From positions 65,386,140-65,450,139 of the forward strand of contig CM075858.1 in NCBI GenBank assembly GCA_037975125.1: 64,000 nt of DNA, given 5' to 3'. Below the pieces are notes generated by a model. That model did not search any database. It saw only the letters and a program-made list of their open reading frames with translations, and was not told the DNA's origin. The stretch comes from Latrodectus hesperus. Taxonomy: Eukaryota; Arthropoda; Arachnida; Araneae; Theridiidae. How positions within the stretch are numbered: position 1 is the stretch's first letter; every line of letters begins with the position of its first letter. Positions 36,386 to 49,714 of the stretch are shown one piece after another. Both the position numbers and the translations under genes were made by a program.

Positions 36386-37485
36386 GAGTTAAGATAAAAA
36401 TATCATAACTAATTTTGTAGCATATTTATATTAATATAAATAAATGTGTTAATGTAATTAATAACATCTAATTGAATTTACATGAATATACAATAAATAT
36501 TTTTCTTTAAATATAGTTTACTGTAATTAATAACATAGTACTGTTCAAAAAAGATTGTGTCAATTTATATATATTTATTTTATAAGAAAGTTCTTAACAT
36601 TTCAATTAAGAAAAGTGGGTTATTAATTTTAATTGCATTTCAAAATAAGATTTATTTTATTTGTCATGAACTCATAATTAATAATTCAGAAGCAAATTGT
36701 CTATTGATTATACAACATCAAAAGAAAAAATTACGAGGATTTTTAATAAATTTTAAAAGAATTTTGAAGAGAATATGCTTTTTATTTTTAATCAGCAAAT
36801 TATAAAATATAGTTATATCTTAAAACTTTTGAAGCTTAATATCAAAATGAATTTAGTGACCCTCATACAATTTTTTATTGATAATTATTCCTGTAATTTT
36901 TATCAGTAAAAATCAACTATTATTCTAAAACATAGTATAGAAACAAAAAAAAACACATTTTATTTTCAAACAACATCATTGGTGTGATTTTAAAATAATA
37001 AAAATATTGTTTGGGTAAAAGAGATTATATTTATCTAAAATTCTCTTTCATGCAAATTTTAAAGTTTCAGTCTGAAAACTTACTTATTTTATAAATAACA
37101 TTTGACTGGTTTTATGAATTGTAAATAAAAAACTCAAGATATAAGTAATTAAGATTAATTTTAAATATTACTGAATTGATGAAAATAATGTCTGCATGTA
37201 GTCTTTAAAAATATATTATATTTATGCATCATAATAGTCTTGACTTCAAGTTATTTTATATAATCACTGTATAATTTTTCATGATAATTTGATTAAAAAA
37301 ATAGACACATTTTAAAATCGTCCAATTTTTTAGTGAAAAATGTTGAAGTGCTCTATTTAAAATTTTTAACGCATATAACAGCTAATATATTTGGAATAAT
37401 CTTGAAAATAACTTTAACCTTAATGAGCATAAAATAACCTAGTTTTGCAATTTCTTTTAGCATGGAAATTTTTCTGTCCTTCTCT
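36386..37485. other. AT-rich gene-free stretch
   Basis: AT-rich, with nothing recognised. Confidence 0.5.
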
Positions 37486-37489
37486 TAGT

Positions 37490-38090
37490 ATTTGAACCTG
37501 TATAACCCTTAGAGAATTCTGACACTTTTCTCTTGGGGTTGTCCAACATCATTGCGGAATAAACTTTCACGGGTAATAACTACAGGAGCCTTGACCACCG
37601 GACATATCTCCCACCTACACCTCATAGTAGTAATCAGAAATTATCCGACCCCAAGCCCTCCTTCTTCGCTGCTCTCCCCTTTACTTGGTGGTCACTCTGG
37701 ATATTGGGGGCACAAATATGGCCCCTTTGAGTGCTCTTTTGGGGCCCACTGCCATCAGCACGTCCCATTCCCCTGACGGTCATAACCACATCGTGGCCTT
37801 GTTTGGTGGCGGTGGTTTGTGGTTTAACAATCCGAGCTGGACGAAATGGAAAAACCCGTTAACTATGTCCTGGAAATGAAAGATCCTCCACTGGACAAGT
37901 CTCCAAGGAGTTCTTTTAATCCCACCCACTACCTCTGAGGCTGCTGGACAGGTGCCCCCTTTGATTACGCTCCCTGCCATCCAGGCCATGGATGGAGACA
38001 AGGGTCCAGAAATGAATTGTGCCCTACAAAACCGCTAGAGCGATGGGTTAAGATAGGGTTGGGGATAAACGTGGAAGCAGTGCTCTGCAA
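37490..38090. repeat. Unidentified GC-richer block, probably a dispersed repeat
   Basis: About 600 bp with abrupt edges against AT-rich flanks. The plus strand has two overlapping frames of 74 and 64 codons, rich in Gly/His/Pro, and a third stretch (EMKDPPLDKSPRSS) after the second stops, as if a frame had been broken. Abrupt boundaries and broken frames suggest mobile-element sequence more than a regulatory island. No terminal repeats or family identified. Confidence 0.4.
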
Positions 38091-38350
38091 AAGAAAATAA
38101 ATATTTTAAGAGCTTATTTTAATGCTTACTCTGTTTACTATCTGATAAAAAGAAATATATAAATAACATAATAATAATAATTATAAATTATTTCAGTGCT
38201 CTAGAATTTTTCTTCAAATATTAGTTTCAATGTAAATCATCGTTAATTATTATCACGTAATATTAATCCTAAAAAAAGCATTAAATCAATTTTCTCAGTT
38301 ATGAAATTTCTTTATTTACTTTTAAATAATATTTTTGTCGGCTATGTTTT
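38091..38350. other. AT-rich spacer
   Basis: AT-rich; nothing recognised. Confidence 0.4.
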
Positions 38351-38358
38351 TATCTATC

Positions 38359-38424
38359 ATCGATAAAAATATTTATCGATAAAAATATACCATCGATAAA
38401 AATATTTAAATAATATTTTTATCG
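38359..38424. repeat. Three phased ATCGATAAAAATAT words and an inverted copy
   Basis: ATCGATAAAAATAT starts at 38359, 38375 and 38392 (16- and 17-bp steps). The third forms a perfect 13-bp inverted repeat with AATATTTTTATCG at 38412-38424 across a 5-bp spacer. The second word is TATCGATA in context, the DREF/BEAF recognition core known from Drosophila. It could be a small binding-site cluster or a short tandem repeat. Confidence 0.75.
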
Positions 38425-38554
38425 AAGTGCAGTAAGAAAGCAAAATTAACAGTACTCATTTCATGCTCCAAAACTCACAAGTGATATTATTTTTGGTTTG
38501 CTTTATTTATAGCTTTACATTAATCTTTAGTTTAAAATTAATTTTGAACCACAC

Positions 38555-38645
38555 TATGTGAATATCTATGCCGAAGTGGGAATCAAATACACAAGCTAAT
38601 GAACTAAAGGCCAGAATGTTAATCATTCAATTGGCAGAACTAATC
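38555..38645 (-). mobile_element. Possible SINE head relic
   Basis: The minus strand shows TGCCAATTGAATGATTAACATTC and then TATTTGATTCCCAC, spaced like worn A and B boxes. No body can be traced. The segment near 20.1 kb looks similar. Confidence 0.35.
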
Positions 38646-39595
38646 GAAATTGTCTTACGAAAGAAATAGACATTAATCAATAATAATATGTATTTTTATC
38701 CATAAAAATACACATACATATATGCATAGAAATACACAAAGGATTAGTTAATTTATTATGCTTATTTCTTAATTGCATTTTTCTGATATTTAGAACTACT
38801 GAATGCAGCATAATATTTTGTAATTTTAAACAATGGACCAGTGACAAAGATGATGAGATGATATCTTCTCATTTTTCAAATTCTCATAAGCCATTTTAGA
38901 GATGCATTATAACTTGTGATGTTATAGCGTGAGTAGGTTCTCAGCATATTACAGTGTTCATCTAGAATTGAACTTGATGAATTACAAACTAGAGAACCAC
39001 ATCCCTATTTGACAGGTTATGGATTCCAAAATCAAAAGTTTGATTTGTTTCTCTACAATCACTTATTCACATAAAAGCTTGTTCTACCTGTTTGCTGACT
39101 AATTTGGCTGTGGGAAAAAAATTCAAGCAATTATCTTTAGCATTTTTCATACGGTTAATTAATACACAGATTTAGTTTTAAAAAGTCAAAATTTGTAATC
39201 AAGGTAATATTACTTTTCTGTTACCTATTTAATTTAAAAAATTTCAAAATAAATACAAAGTATTAATTTCTTAATGAAATATTTTATACTTTGAATTGTA
39301 GTTTTATTTCAAATTAAGAATCTAACAAAAATTTTAAACTAGCTGATAATTAGTTCCTTTCAACTTCTTAAATTTTAGGTATAATAATAGGGAAATATTT
39401 CAATTATAATAACAGGAAAATATTTCTTAAATTTTATGCATCTTATTGGTACGAATCTCAAAATCAGTATTGCAAACATCAAAGCAGATTTTTTGATCGC
39501 ATTGTATAAATTATCCCTAAAGGTTTAAAAAAAAACATTTACCAAACTAAAAAAAATCAATCATCGTGTAAGCAAGATACAGCAATTTTTGTCAA
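38646..39595. other. AT-rich stretch with a moderately complex patch
   Basis: 38930-39120 is more complex (GAGAACCACATCCC, GACAGGTTATGGATTCC) and could be an old SINE or weak regulatory sequence. The rest is AT-rich. Confidence 0.35.
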
Positions 39596-39599
39596 TAAA

Positions 39600-39960
39600 C
39601 TTCCCTAAAGTGGCGTCGATAACAGCCCTTCTTTTCCCAACTAGCTGCTGTTTTGCATGATAAAACCAGTAGCACTGTTTGCAGGGTTTTGATTATAATC
39701 AAGCCTCGAAGCTATTGCGTGGAAAATGGAAAAGTGTCACGCACCTTCTCTTACGCATCATATTATTTACCTGGAATTAGGAGGGAGGGCAGAGGTGGTT
39801 TTGCCCCCCTCGAATTAACAGGTGACGTGGTCACCCTGTCTGATATCCGGGTTAGTCGGGATAATGCTTGTCATTGCTTTGTGTCCTCAGGCTCAAGTAA
39901 CGCCTCTTTTTGGAAATTGTCTTTGTTTTATTAATAAATCGGCTCGTTAGTGATGTCATT
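39600..39960. promoter_or_regulatory. GC-elevated island with a 15-bp inverted repeat
   Basis: Complex and compact. GGTGACGTGGTCACC at 39821-39835 is an inverted repeat with a 3-bp centre, overlapping a CAGGTG E-box at 39819-39824. A 93-codon plus ORF has no domain. Good enhancer candidate. Confidence 0.4.
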
Positions 39961-40695
39961 TGTTACCACAATACTTAAGTGAATTCCTATTTTTCTTTAT
40001 AGTATCAATATTTTCCCGCGTAATTTTTCTTTTCTTTTTAGTTTGGATAAACAGAAGATTTGTTTGCCATTTATCGATTGGCGCATTTTTAGTAGTTTAT
40101 TGACTTCCTGTGTTTAAAAACTTAGGATTAATTTTTTTTTAATGTTTACATAGACTTTAAATTAGACCATCATGGACTTTTAATTAGCAATTTGTTTTTT
40201 TATTTTTCCTGCTGAGTAATTTTAAATTATTATAATCGGCATATTTTTTAGCATTTGAAATGTCTTTATTATAATTTAACAAATAATAGAAATTCGTACA
40301 TTATTATTTATTTAACTACTAAATTAATGTTTTGAAATAAATGAATTATTTAAAAAAGACTGTGTTTGAAATGAAACTAGATAAAATGTAAATATAATAA
40401 GGTTTTTCATAATATAAAGAAAATAATATTCAAAATTACCAAAAAATACATAATTACGTAATACGTAAATATGTAATACGTAAAATACGCAAATACGAGG
40501 TAATGTTAAATAAGTTTAAAAATAAAGTATATTCCACACACACAAAGAGAGAGAGATAATATTAATAAATAATTACATAATATTTATTAGAAAGCTGAAA
40601 AAATTGTTAATTTTCAAGTGTTTTGCTAACCTTCTTTTTAAGTAAATTCACAAAAATTTGTTTTAGGCCAAGGTTTTGATATGAAATAAATTTCT
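39961..40695. other. AT-rich gene-free stretch
   Basis: AT-rich; short TACGTAA words near 40452-40500 and a GAGAGAGA run near 40545. Nothing else. Confidence 0.5.
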
Positions 40696-40699
40696 TCTT

Positions 40700-40945
40700 A
40701 AAGCTACTCTTTTCGAAGATATATCACGAGCCTAAGTATTTGGTTGTCATGACAACCAGATTTTTGCTTCAATCCTGATTCTGGTTAGATGAAGGGAAAT
40801 TAGTGCTTGGAAGTGTAATGTAGATTGGGGTCAGAATATCTCGTGGTTGTCAACACGTCCATGCTGTCGCAATGATGCAGAAATGATTGATATATCAACC
40901 ATTTCTCTGTCACAAGTGTCTTGATTTGGACAAGAAAAATTAATT
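40700..40945. other. Complex segment with two long palindromes
   Basis: An 18-bp perfect palindrome, TGGTTGTCATGACAACCA, lies at 40741-40758. A 24-bp palindrome with one mismatched pair lies at 40881-40904, centre TTGATATATCAA. GGTTGTC recurs near 40837. The segment also has a GCTTCAATCC word, so an old SINE is an alternative to a regulatory element. Confidence 0.5.
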
Positions 40946-41074
40946 TATTGGGACAGGATGTGGTTGTGTTTCGCAGTAATTAATTCAGAAATACACTTTA
41001 ATAATTTCTCTGAACGGAAGCAACTACATATTCTGCAAGAACTGACTTTGTATCTATGTGTAATTAGATAATGA

Positions 41075-41960
41075 CTTTATCAGTGGCGATACAAACTAAA
41101 AATATTTTGCTGAATCAGATAAGATATTTATCTCGTATATTTAGATACAAGTTTCCCAGTTTATACTTCCAACTGGTTAGTAGGATATTTTACTTTATAT
41201 CACATGAATTTGAAATAAATAAAAATAGCTAATTATTTTTAAAATAAATTAATCTTTGCAATAGTAATAAGGATTAATTTTAGTATAATAGTGACGAAAC
41301 AGGAAAACATTTTGTTGAATTAGATAAAAACATTTATTTACATATTTACATAAAAGTTTCACTGTTTTCGTTTCATAGAAACGATATTTTAGTTTTAAAA
41401 ATGATTAATGATATATTTTATTTTATATCCCCTTACAATATTTATTTTTAAAAAATACAACTAGTATTGTTTATTATTTTTAAAAGCAAATTAATCTTTG
41501 AATTAGAAACTTATTAATTTTGATTTTATTTATGAAGCAGCAAATGAGGAGAATTTTATTGAACCAGATAAAGTTTAATGAAAAATTTTGCGATGTGCTT
41601 CACTATTTCAATTTCATACCAAAGAAATATTTTAATTTTCCAATTAGTTGACAGTAAATTTTCTTTTACGTCTAAAAAATTTCAAGTAGTTAATATTGTT
41701 CATCCTCTTAAAAAATTAGTTATTAAAATTAGAATTGTAGTTGATTTTGACATTATTAATGATGAAACAAATTAGAAACAATTTATTATAGCAGATAAGA
41801 AATTCATTGTTAAATTTAGATAAGTATTTCATTGTTTTCATTTTGTATTAAAATGTTTAATTTTTAAAACACACAGGTTTATTTGATATAAAGTAAAATA
41901 TCTTATTTAATGTTCAATTAAATTAATGTAACTAATATTGTTTATCTATTTTCAAAAAAT
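41075..41960. repeat. Degenerate tandem array, period ~230 bp, four units
   Basis: The landmark resembling GAAACAGGAAAACATTTT-GTTGAATTAGATAA recurs near 41085, 41293, 41535 and 41763, in each case followed by ATTTA...TTCACTGTTTTCATTTCAT-type sequence and then a TTTTATATC or TTAATATTG segment and AAATTAATCTTTG-like text. Steps are ~211, ~243 and ~228 bp. Strongly diverged, so old. Confidence 0.65.
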
Positions 41961-43035
<1,075 letters not shown>

Positions 43036-43410
43036 AACAATACTTCATAAACAAGGAATCGCTACACCAGAAATAAACTAATGAGGATAAATCCACTCCG
43101 GATAAAATTACTCTGTTTGATCAACTTGCTCATCTCATGAGGAGAAGAGGGTAAATCCAAGCAGTCACTGGGGGACAGTTCCACAATTCGTGACAAGAGA
43201 CTCCAGTAGGGTGTTGTCCTCAGCGGTGCCGAGATTAACGCGCCATAATTAGTGGTGGCAGTGGGTAATTAAAGAGAGTCTCATATTTAATTAAGCGACC
43301 CATAATGAGCGTGCCAGCTTTATCGGCACAATCCTTCTTCGTCTTTCCCTTCTCTTGAGAAGGGGTCGATATTTCGGAGCTGTTCCGAAAGGAGGGAAGG
43401 CTTGAGCATC
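43036..43410. promoter_or_regulatory. Island with three evenly spaced TAATTA sites
   Basis: TAATTA (Antennapedia/LIM/paired-class homeodomain core) lies at 43246-43251, 43266-43271 and 43288-43293, start-to-start steps of 20 and 22 bp, close to two helical turns, with a further TAAT at 43303. The surrounding 370 bp are complex and GC-richer. The regular spacing makes this one of the best enhancer candidates in the window. Confidence 0.48.
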
Positions 43411-44809
43411 TATTATTATCGTTTGTCTCTAAAGAGCTTTGATTTTTATTTTGAAGTGCAGTTCTCCCCTCTTTTACTTAAAATTGATAACAATATAGAT
43501 ATTGTTCTGATACTGAACTTTGGTTGCTGTAAAAAGTTTGTATTAGATCCTTTTTTTAGATTAATTTGAGATGGAGATAAATTTCCTGTCTTTAAATTTA
43601 ATTTGTACATTGTGAGAATTGGTTATATATATTTTTGAGAAGTGAGAATTCAGCAATAATAATTTTGATGGAAATATTGATATTTAAATAATAAATATAT
43701 GTTTTATAATCTCAAATTAAAGTTAAATCTGTCTAACTGGCTGCTAAAAGGCAAACAACCTAATCTTCTGTTGAACAACTCGCATTCTTAATACAGGCAT
43801 AGATATTTATAGTGATAAAAACCGGGTAAACATGCATGAAGTTTAAGCCATAAGTTTCGATCGAGTTAGCCTTGTATGTGAAAAATAATCGAGGAGTTAC
43901 AAGCAAATCAAACTAAAATTCTGAGCAGACTGAATAGAACCATGGTATAACATATGATTTTCTAACTTATAATTCTAAATTTTGTAAATAATTAAAGCTA
44001 AATATAACTTCTAAGTACTAATTTAGCTTTAAATTGGCTGAAAGATAAAGTTTTTCATTAAAATTTATGAACTTTATTGATACAATTCCATTATCTGTAA
44101 AACTTAATCGCATTTATTGTTTTCATCTTGTATGATATTTATTTAAACTTGGATTTTTATACAAACTAAAAACAGCACATTGGATACACATATATCTAGG
44201 TATCTTGGAAAATAAATTTATATATACATGCATACATATATATGCGTTACAAATTTAAAGAAATTTAAAATTTGTAAAGATAATTTCTATCTTTAAAAAT
44301 GAATAATTTTGTTTCTTTCATTACAAGTATTTAAACAAATAGCAAAGCAACAAATAAGCATTAAATTCGAAATTGAACTTCAAAATCATCTATTTATTCA
44401 AAATACAGTTCCTATTTTATCATACATAATATCTTTTTTAATAAAAGAATAATATCACATATATTCAACACAGATAACTTACTGCAATCAATTCTACATA
44501 AATAACAATATAAGTAATAAAAAAATTTAAATCCAATCATTTGAAGATTATAATAGTCAAAGTTGTTATCTCCATTTGAACATCTATCATAAAGTTTAAA
44601 TGATAACAGTTCTAATTTTAAAAATGAAATAATTTTGCGTAACCTATTTTTTGATAAAAAATATTAGATAATACTGTCAAGAAATTAGAAGTATTTGATA
44701 GCACAGTAATCAATCACTCTGAGCCACCTGTTTTATGTTTAATAATCCCAATTATAATATTTTTTTTATTTTCTACTTCACTCTTAATGTATTGAAATTA
44801 TTCTAAATT
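43411..44809. other. AT-rich gene-free stretch
   Basis: AT-rich. 43730-43940 is slightly more complex and might hide a worn SINE, but no A/B boxes are clear. Confidence 0.45.
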
Positions 44810-45305
44810 TTTCGCTTGGGATTCTTAAGATACCATGTCCAAAAACCCCTTCCCCGTTGCAAACAAGGTATTTGATAAGGAAACAAGATCCTCATTTACG
44901 TCATCATAGGAAACTCATTCTCGGAACACCCCTCTATTAGCCGTGTCATCAGGGGGAGGGAGGATTGCGGGGCTTCCCCGTAATCCAGTTATGTGTCGTC
45001 TGCCTGAGGTGACGAACACTGACGTCCCTGTCCTATCTCGGTTGATCATCGGCTTCCGGAATGGTGCCATTCTCGCAATTGGAATTGACATTCCTCATGC
45101 ATCTGTGTGTTGGGGGTCGGCGATCCTGGCAATTGATATATCTTTCTTTAGTTACATTTCACCCTTTCAGGGTCACCGGGAAGGGGAGAGATCCTTCCGG
45201 ATGACAAGCTCCTCTCGAGTTTCGATTCACGATGGTATCGCACACCAGAATTACTTTAACATACATCTCTTGTACTCTGATATCTATTCAACTAAAATCG
45301 GCTAA
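44810..45305. promoter_or_regulatory. GC-elevated island with ATF/CRE-type site
   Basis: TTACGTCA at 44896-44903 fits ATF/Jun or CREB-type sites. CGCAATTGGAATTGACATTCC and CAATTGATAT words lie near 45075-45140. The plus strand is open for 120 codons, but the translation shows no domain and the start lies mid-island, so coding is not supported. Confidence 0.38.
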
Positions 45306-47649
45306 ATTTTCATTTTCATAAATTATGTGAATATAAGATCTAAGATATTAAAAATTATTTATAAAAATGAAAAATAAATTATTGTTTGTATTATATAATA
45401 ATAAAAAAGTATAACACAAATGATTTATATACTTCAATGCATTGATTAATCTCACATTTAAATCGATGAATAAGATAATTTTTTGTGAAATTTATAACTA
45501 AAAATTTTTAATTTTTTTTTTTAGATTTATGATCCAAAATGATTTTAGTAGTGAAGGAAATCGTTAAAAATTTTTGAGTTGCAATATTTTTCAGAATTCA
45601 AAATTTCTCGAATTTAAATTTCGCTTCAATTTACTTTAATGTTTTCTATTTATATAAACCGAATATTGCCATAAACATTTTTTATGTTTATTTATTATTA
45701 ATCATATTCAAAGTTAGTTCAATATTGTTGTTGTAATTCCAGAATTTCCATCATTAAAATAAATAATTTTTTTTATCAAAACTAGTTTGCTTCTTTAATT
45801 GATTTACTTTCTTAAGGCATGCTGCCTTTCCGATTTATTCTTCTTCTAAAATATAAGGTTACTGAGTACAAAATTTTGGGTATTGATATCAGCGGAAAAT
45901 ATATCTAATTTTTTTTAAGAATTTTTTTTTCTGTTTACTCAGTGAATAAAAACAACACATTCATCTTTCAACGAATGCAACAAATCTCCTGACCCTGTAA
46001 TCATATTTTAGAAATCAAGTATCATTTTTAGAGTTTTTTTAGCTTATTTTGTTCTTTTATTTACACTGCAAAGTGATAAGAAACTCCGATCAGATTAAAT
46101 TCCTTTGACACAGAGCTGTCATTTTATTTTCAATGAAAAAGATGTTTTATCAAGAAAGAAAGCCTTTGTTTTTCAGTTGTACCGTGATTCTCACCAAAAT
46201 TTAGTTTCTCATGAATATATATTTTTATCATTATAAAGAATTATTTCTTTAATAATTGTATTAGAGTGATAAACAATAATTATACTTAAAAATAATTTGA
46301 AATTTTATTCCAAAGATTTAAAATTCTGAAATGAGTTTAAAGCTTTAATTTCACACTCCTGAATTTCGCTTTTTGCAATAAAACTTTATAAAAAAAAACT
46401 TTAGAAACTATTATTGTATAAAATAATTTTTAATGCTTATTTTGTAATGAAGGACTGTAATAATCGGGGCAACCGGGATTTTAATACATGGGCCAACTTT
46501 AAAAAAATCATTTATTAGTTCTTATATTTTTATGATGCAGACAATATCAAGTGTAACATATCCATACAGAATTTGAAGCCATAAATAGCAAAAAATTCAT
46601 GTCGTTTCTGTTAAAAAATGATACATTAATTAAATTGTTTTTTTTTTCTTTTCAAAAACGCATTCCATTATTCTCATGTGTTTCCTTTGAAGTCTGTCTC
46701 ATTTCATAGATTCCAACATGCAATATGGTATGCGTCACTATTTTTGAAATATAGAATTGCAATATTACATTTCAGTAATCCGCAAAATTACCAAATTAAT
46801 AAAAATAAAATATCAGCAATAAAACATTTGTACACTTTCCAATGTTATAGAAAACGACACTGTAAATATATTGCATTCAAGTTTGTCACATTGGGATATT
46901 TCTGAAAACTAATCTTGATCACAAAAATTTAGTTATATGTATCTTGAACAGATTAAAATTATACAAAATAATGTGGTTACTTTTTCATCACTGTCCTGTC
47001 CTTTTCCTTTGTTTAATCTAACATTAAAAATTACACATGTATTGATTCCATTGCTTAAGAAAGGAAAGATGGCTGAATGACATAAATGTTTACACCCTAC
47101 ACCTTACTACTAAATACTTTTTTACTTACCATTAATAATAAAATATTTTAAAAGAGTACATGAAATAAAATGTGTGAAATATTTTAATTTTCAATAAAAC
47201 TGATTCAGGAAATTTTGCTATACTACTTACTCAGTTCTATTCACTACATCTAAAACCCAACGGGTTTAGTTTTTCTCAGTTATTTCATTTGTTTATTATG
47301 AGCACACAATTGCTATAACATTTTCTAAAAGTTATTAGAAAGACAATTAATTAAATTTTCAACAAATTGTATTTCAATTGAAATTTAATAACTTTAAATA
47401 CTCAAGAAAATATTTAAAAGAAAATATTAGTTCTGAATTTACAACTTTTTAAACTGACAAAAGACAGAATCAACCGGGATAAAAATTTAAGTTTCATTAT
47501 ATTACGTTGTAAAATTTTTTAAGTCAGACATTTTCGATTTCCCATTCACTGAGGGAGTTGAGAAGAATTGAATTTGAAAATGCATAGATTAATTTTTCAC
47601 ATTTACTATTTTTCATTAGATATACCAGAAAACACGCTTTTTAAGTTTA

Positions 47650-47652
<3 letters not shown>
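45306..47652. other. AT-rich gene-free stretch
   Basis: AT-rich throughout, with only a tiny GC-richer patch near 46460-46495. No gene or element recognised. Confidence 0.5.

Positions 47653-47728
<76 letters not shown>
47653..47728. repeat. (AT)n microsatellite, 76 bp
   Basis: Uninterrupted AT dinucleotide run. Confidence 0.95.
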
Positions 47729-47732
<4 letters not shown>

Positions 47733-47994
47733 AAGATGATAACTTTTTTTAACTTAGCAACCTTTTTAATAATTTTATCATTTATCAATTTCTTATTATT
47801 TTAATTCTTTTAGAAATCATAACGACAGAAGTTTAAGTCTGAAAAATCAATTACTATTGTACACTTTCAATTTGTTTCTTTAAGACACAGTCTGACAATT
47901 TCTTGTTTCCAATTTTGGCGAAATATTACGTAATAGTTCTTACGTTTAAAGAAATGAAACGATATTATATTATCAAGCTTGTCACTCTACCTGA

Positions 47995-48385
47995 TTTTCA
48001 GAATTTCTCTCTTTTTTTTTCTTTTACATAAAAAATCGTCGGAATGTGTCGCCTACTATTCTCGTGAGATTCCCTACAACACGTCTGGAGTGAAAGGATA
48101 ACCGCAACGCTAGACTGCTCTCGTCCACCCTTGGGGCGGTCCACCCCAGGAGCAGACGAGAAGCGTTTTTTTATCGCAGAAAAAAGAGAGGTCGTGGAGT
48201 ATATAAAAACTGAAAGTGTCAAAACATATCCACCCCCGCGGGAACGATTAAATCTTTACTCGGGGTGGAATCTGTGGAAAAATAGCAAGACGGTCTTTTT
48301 TCGGGGGTCTTTCTCAAGACAAATGGGTGCAAAAAGTTCTGAAACCTTTCATTCTGTAAAGGAAATAAGTTTTGATATGCTTAAT
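47995..48385. promoter_or_regulatory. GC-elevated island with TATA-like and Runx-like words
   Basis: AACCGCA (Runx-type) lies at 48100-48106. TATATAAAA at 48200-48208 is a good TATA match inside GC-richer sequence, flanked by CCACCCC words near 48136 and 48231. It lies 3.2 kb upstream of the basonuclin exon, so an alternative promoter is conceivable, but no clear initiator or leader exon is visible. Confidence 0.38.
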
Positions 48386-48460
48386 TTGTTAATTAGAAAA
48401 ATATTCATAAGAATAATAACTGTTATTTTATCATCACTAAATAATAGCAGATTTAATTAA

Positions 48461-48490
48461 CTTGCCATTATTAATGGTAATAATGGCAAG
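48461..48490. other. Perfect 13-bp stem hairpin
   Basis: CTTGCCATTATTA (48461-48473) and TAATAATGGCAAG (48478-48490) are exact inverted copies around ATGG. It is too short for a microRNA precursor and has no T run after it. Confidence 0.8.
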
Positions 48491-49714
48491 AAATGAAATG
48501 GTAAAAATTAAGAATCAAATTTTGTAATATATAGCCAGAAATTTTTAAACAAGCAATTTTAAATTAAAGATTAATAAATGAATAAAGTTTTGAAAATAGT
48601 TTACTAACTTTTTAATTTAATGAAATGTTTGTGATAAATATTTAATTAAGAAATAAGTGTACATACTTATTTATAGATTTTTAGATTTGAATATAATCAT
48701 ATTTCTGTATTTGAGCTTTCATTCTTTCAGAATTATTTATTACATTCTGTATGGGTGATAATTGAGGGTTGAATAACTATAATTAATAGTTTAATTGTAT
48801 ATAAAGAGTTAGTGCTTTTATAACTAATTACTAAGTAAAGTAACTAGTGTATGTTTTATTAAATATTTTCACATTTGAAAACATCATTTCTATGAATTTA
48901 CGCTGTATCATTGAAAAGTATTTACAACGCAACATCCCATGATTTTAAAATACCCTTTTATTTATTTAAATGTTTAAAGTTATTATATAAACTATTCTTA
49001 TAAACTTTTATCAATAAAAAGTAATTTTTTTAAAAATATAAATAAGGTTAAATTATTATAGATATAATTTTTTACGGATAGAAATGTATTAGAATTTCTT
49101 AAAACCTTCATATATATTTGCATTGATAACTATTTTATAGCTAACTACTTTTAATAAATTTTTATCAGTAAAAATACTTTTATTGATAAAATTAAAATAA
49201 GTCCGATGTGTGTAAATGTGTAGTTAAATTTCTTTTATTAAATACTTGAATTAATTATTTAATGAAATTAAATAACTCAAGAAAATGCAAAATTTATTCA
49301 CGAAGTTATTTTCAATTATATTTGCATTCTCGTTTAACTGTTGTTAAATCAGTGTAATGATCAAATTAAGATTTTTAAATTGAAGCACATTATCCAAATG
49401 TATTTTTTCTTACTATTAGATGATATCAGAGGATTAGGTAAAGTACTTCAGAGTAATACTATCAGATGTACTTTCCCAAAATTTTTGCTTTTATCATTTT
49501 TACAGGAATTTATAGTTTACATGGATGCATAATAATAAATAAATTAAATTATAGATAACAAATGCAAAATACTGTGCCAAATTTTGTAGAATTAAATATG
49601 TACCGCATTCTTTTCTTTAATCAAGTACGTAACATATTATAATTGTTTTAGAATATCTTTTTTATTTCAAAATGAGCTTAATTTCATAATACTGTAAGGT
49701 AACAGGATCAGGAA
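48491..49714. other. AT-rich gene-free stretch
   Basis: AT-rich; nothing recognised. Confidence 0.5.

Noticed and set aside
37490..38090. Solo LTR
   Set aside because: TG...CA-like ends can be chosen near 37499 and 38088, but no matching 5-bp flanking duplication is present.
44943..45305. 120-codon plus-strand ORF
   Set aside because: No recognisable motif and no splice or promoter context; treated as chance openness.
48461..48490. microRNA precursor
   Set aside because: A 13-bp stem with a 4-base loop is far too short.
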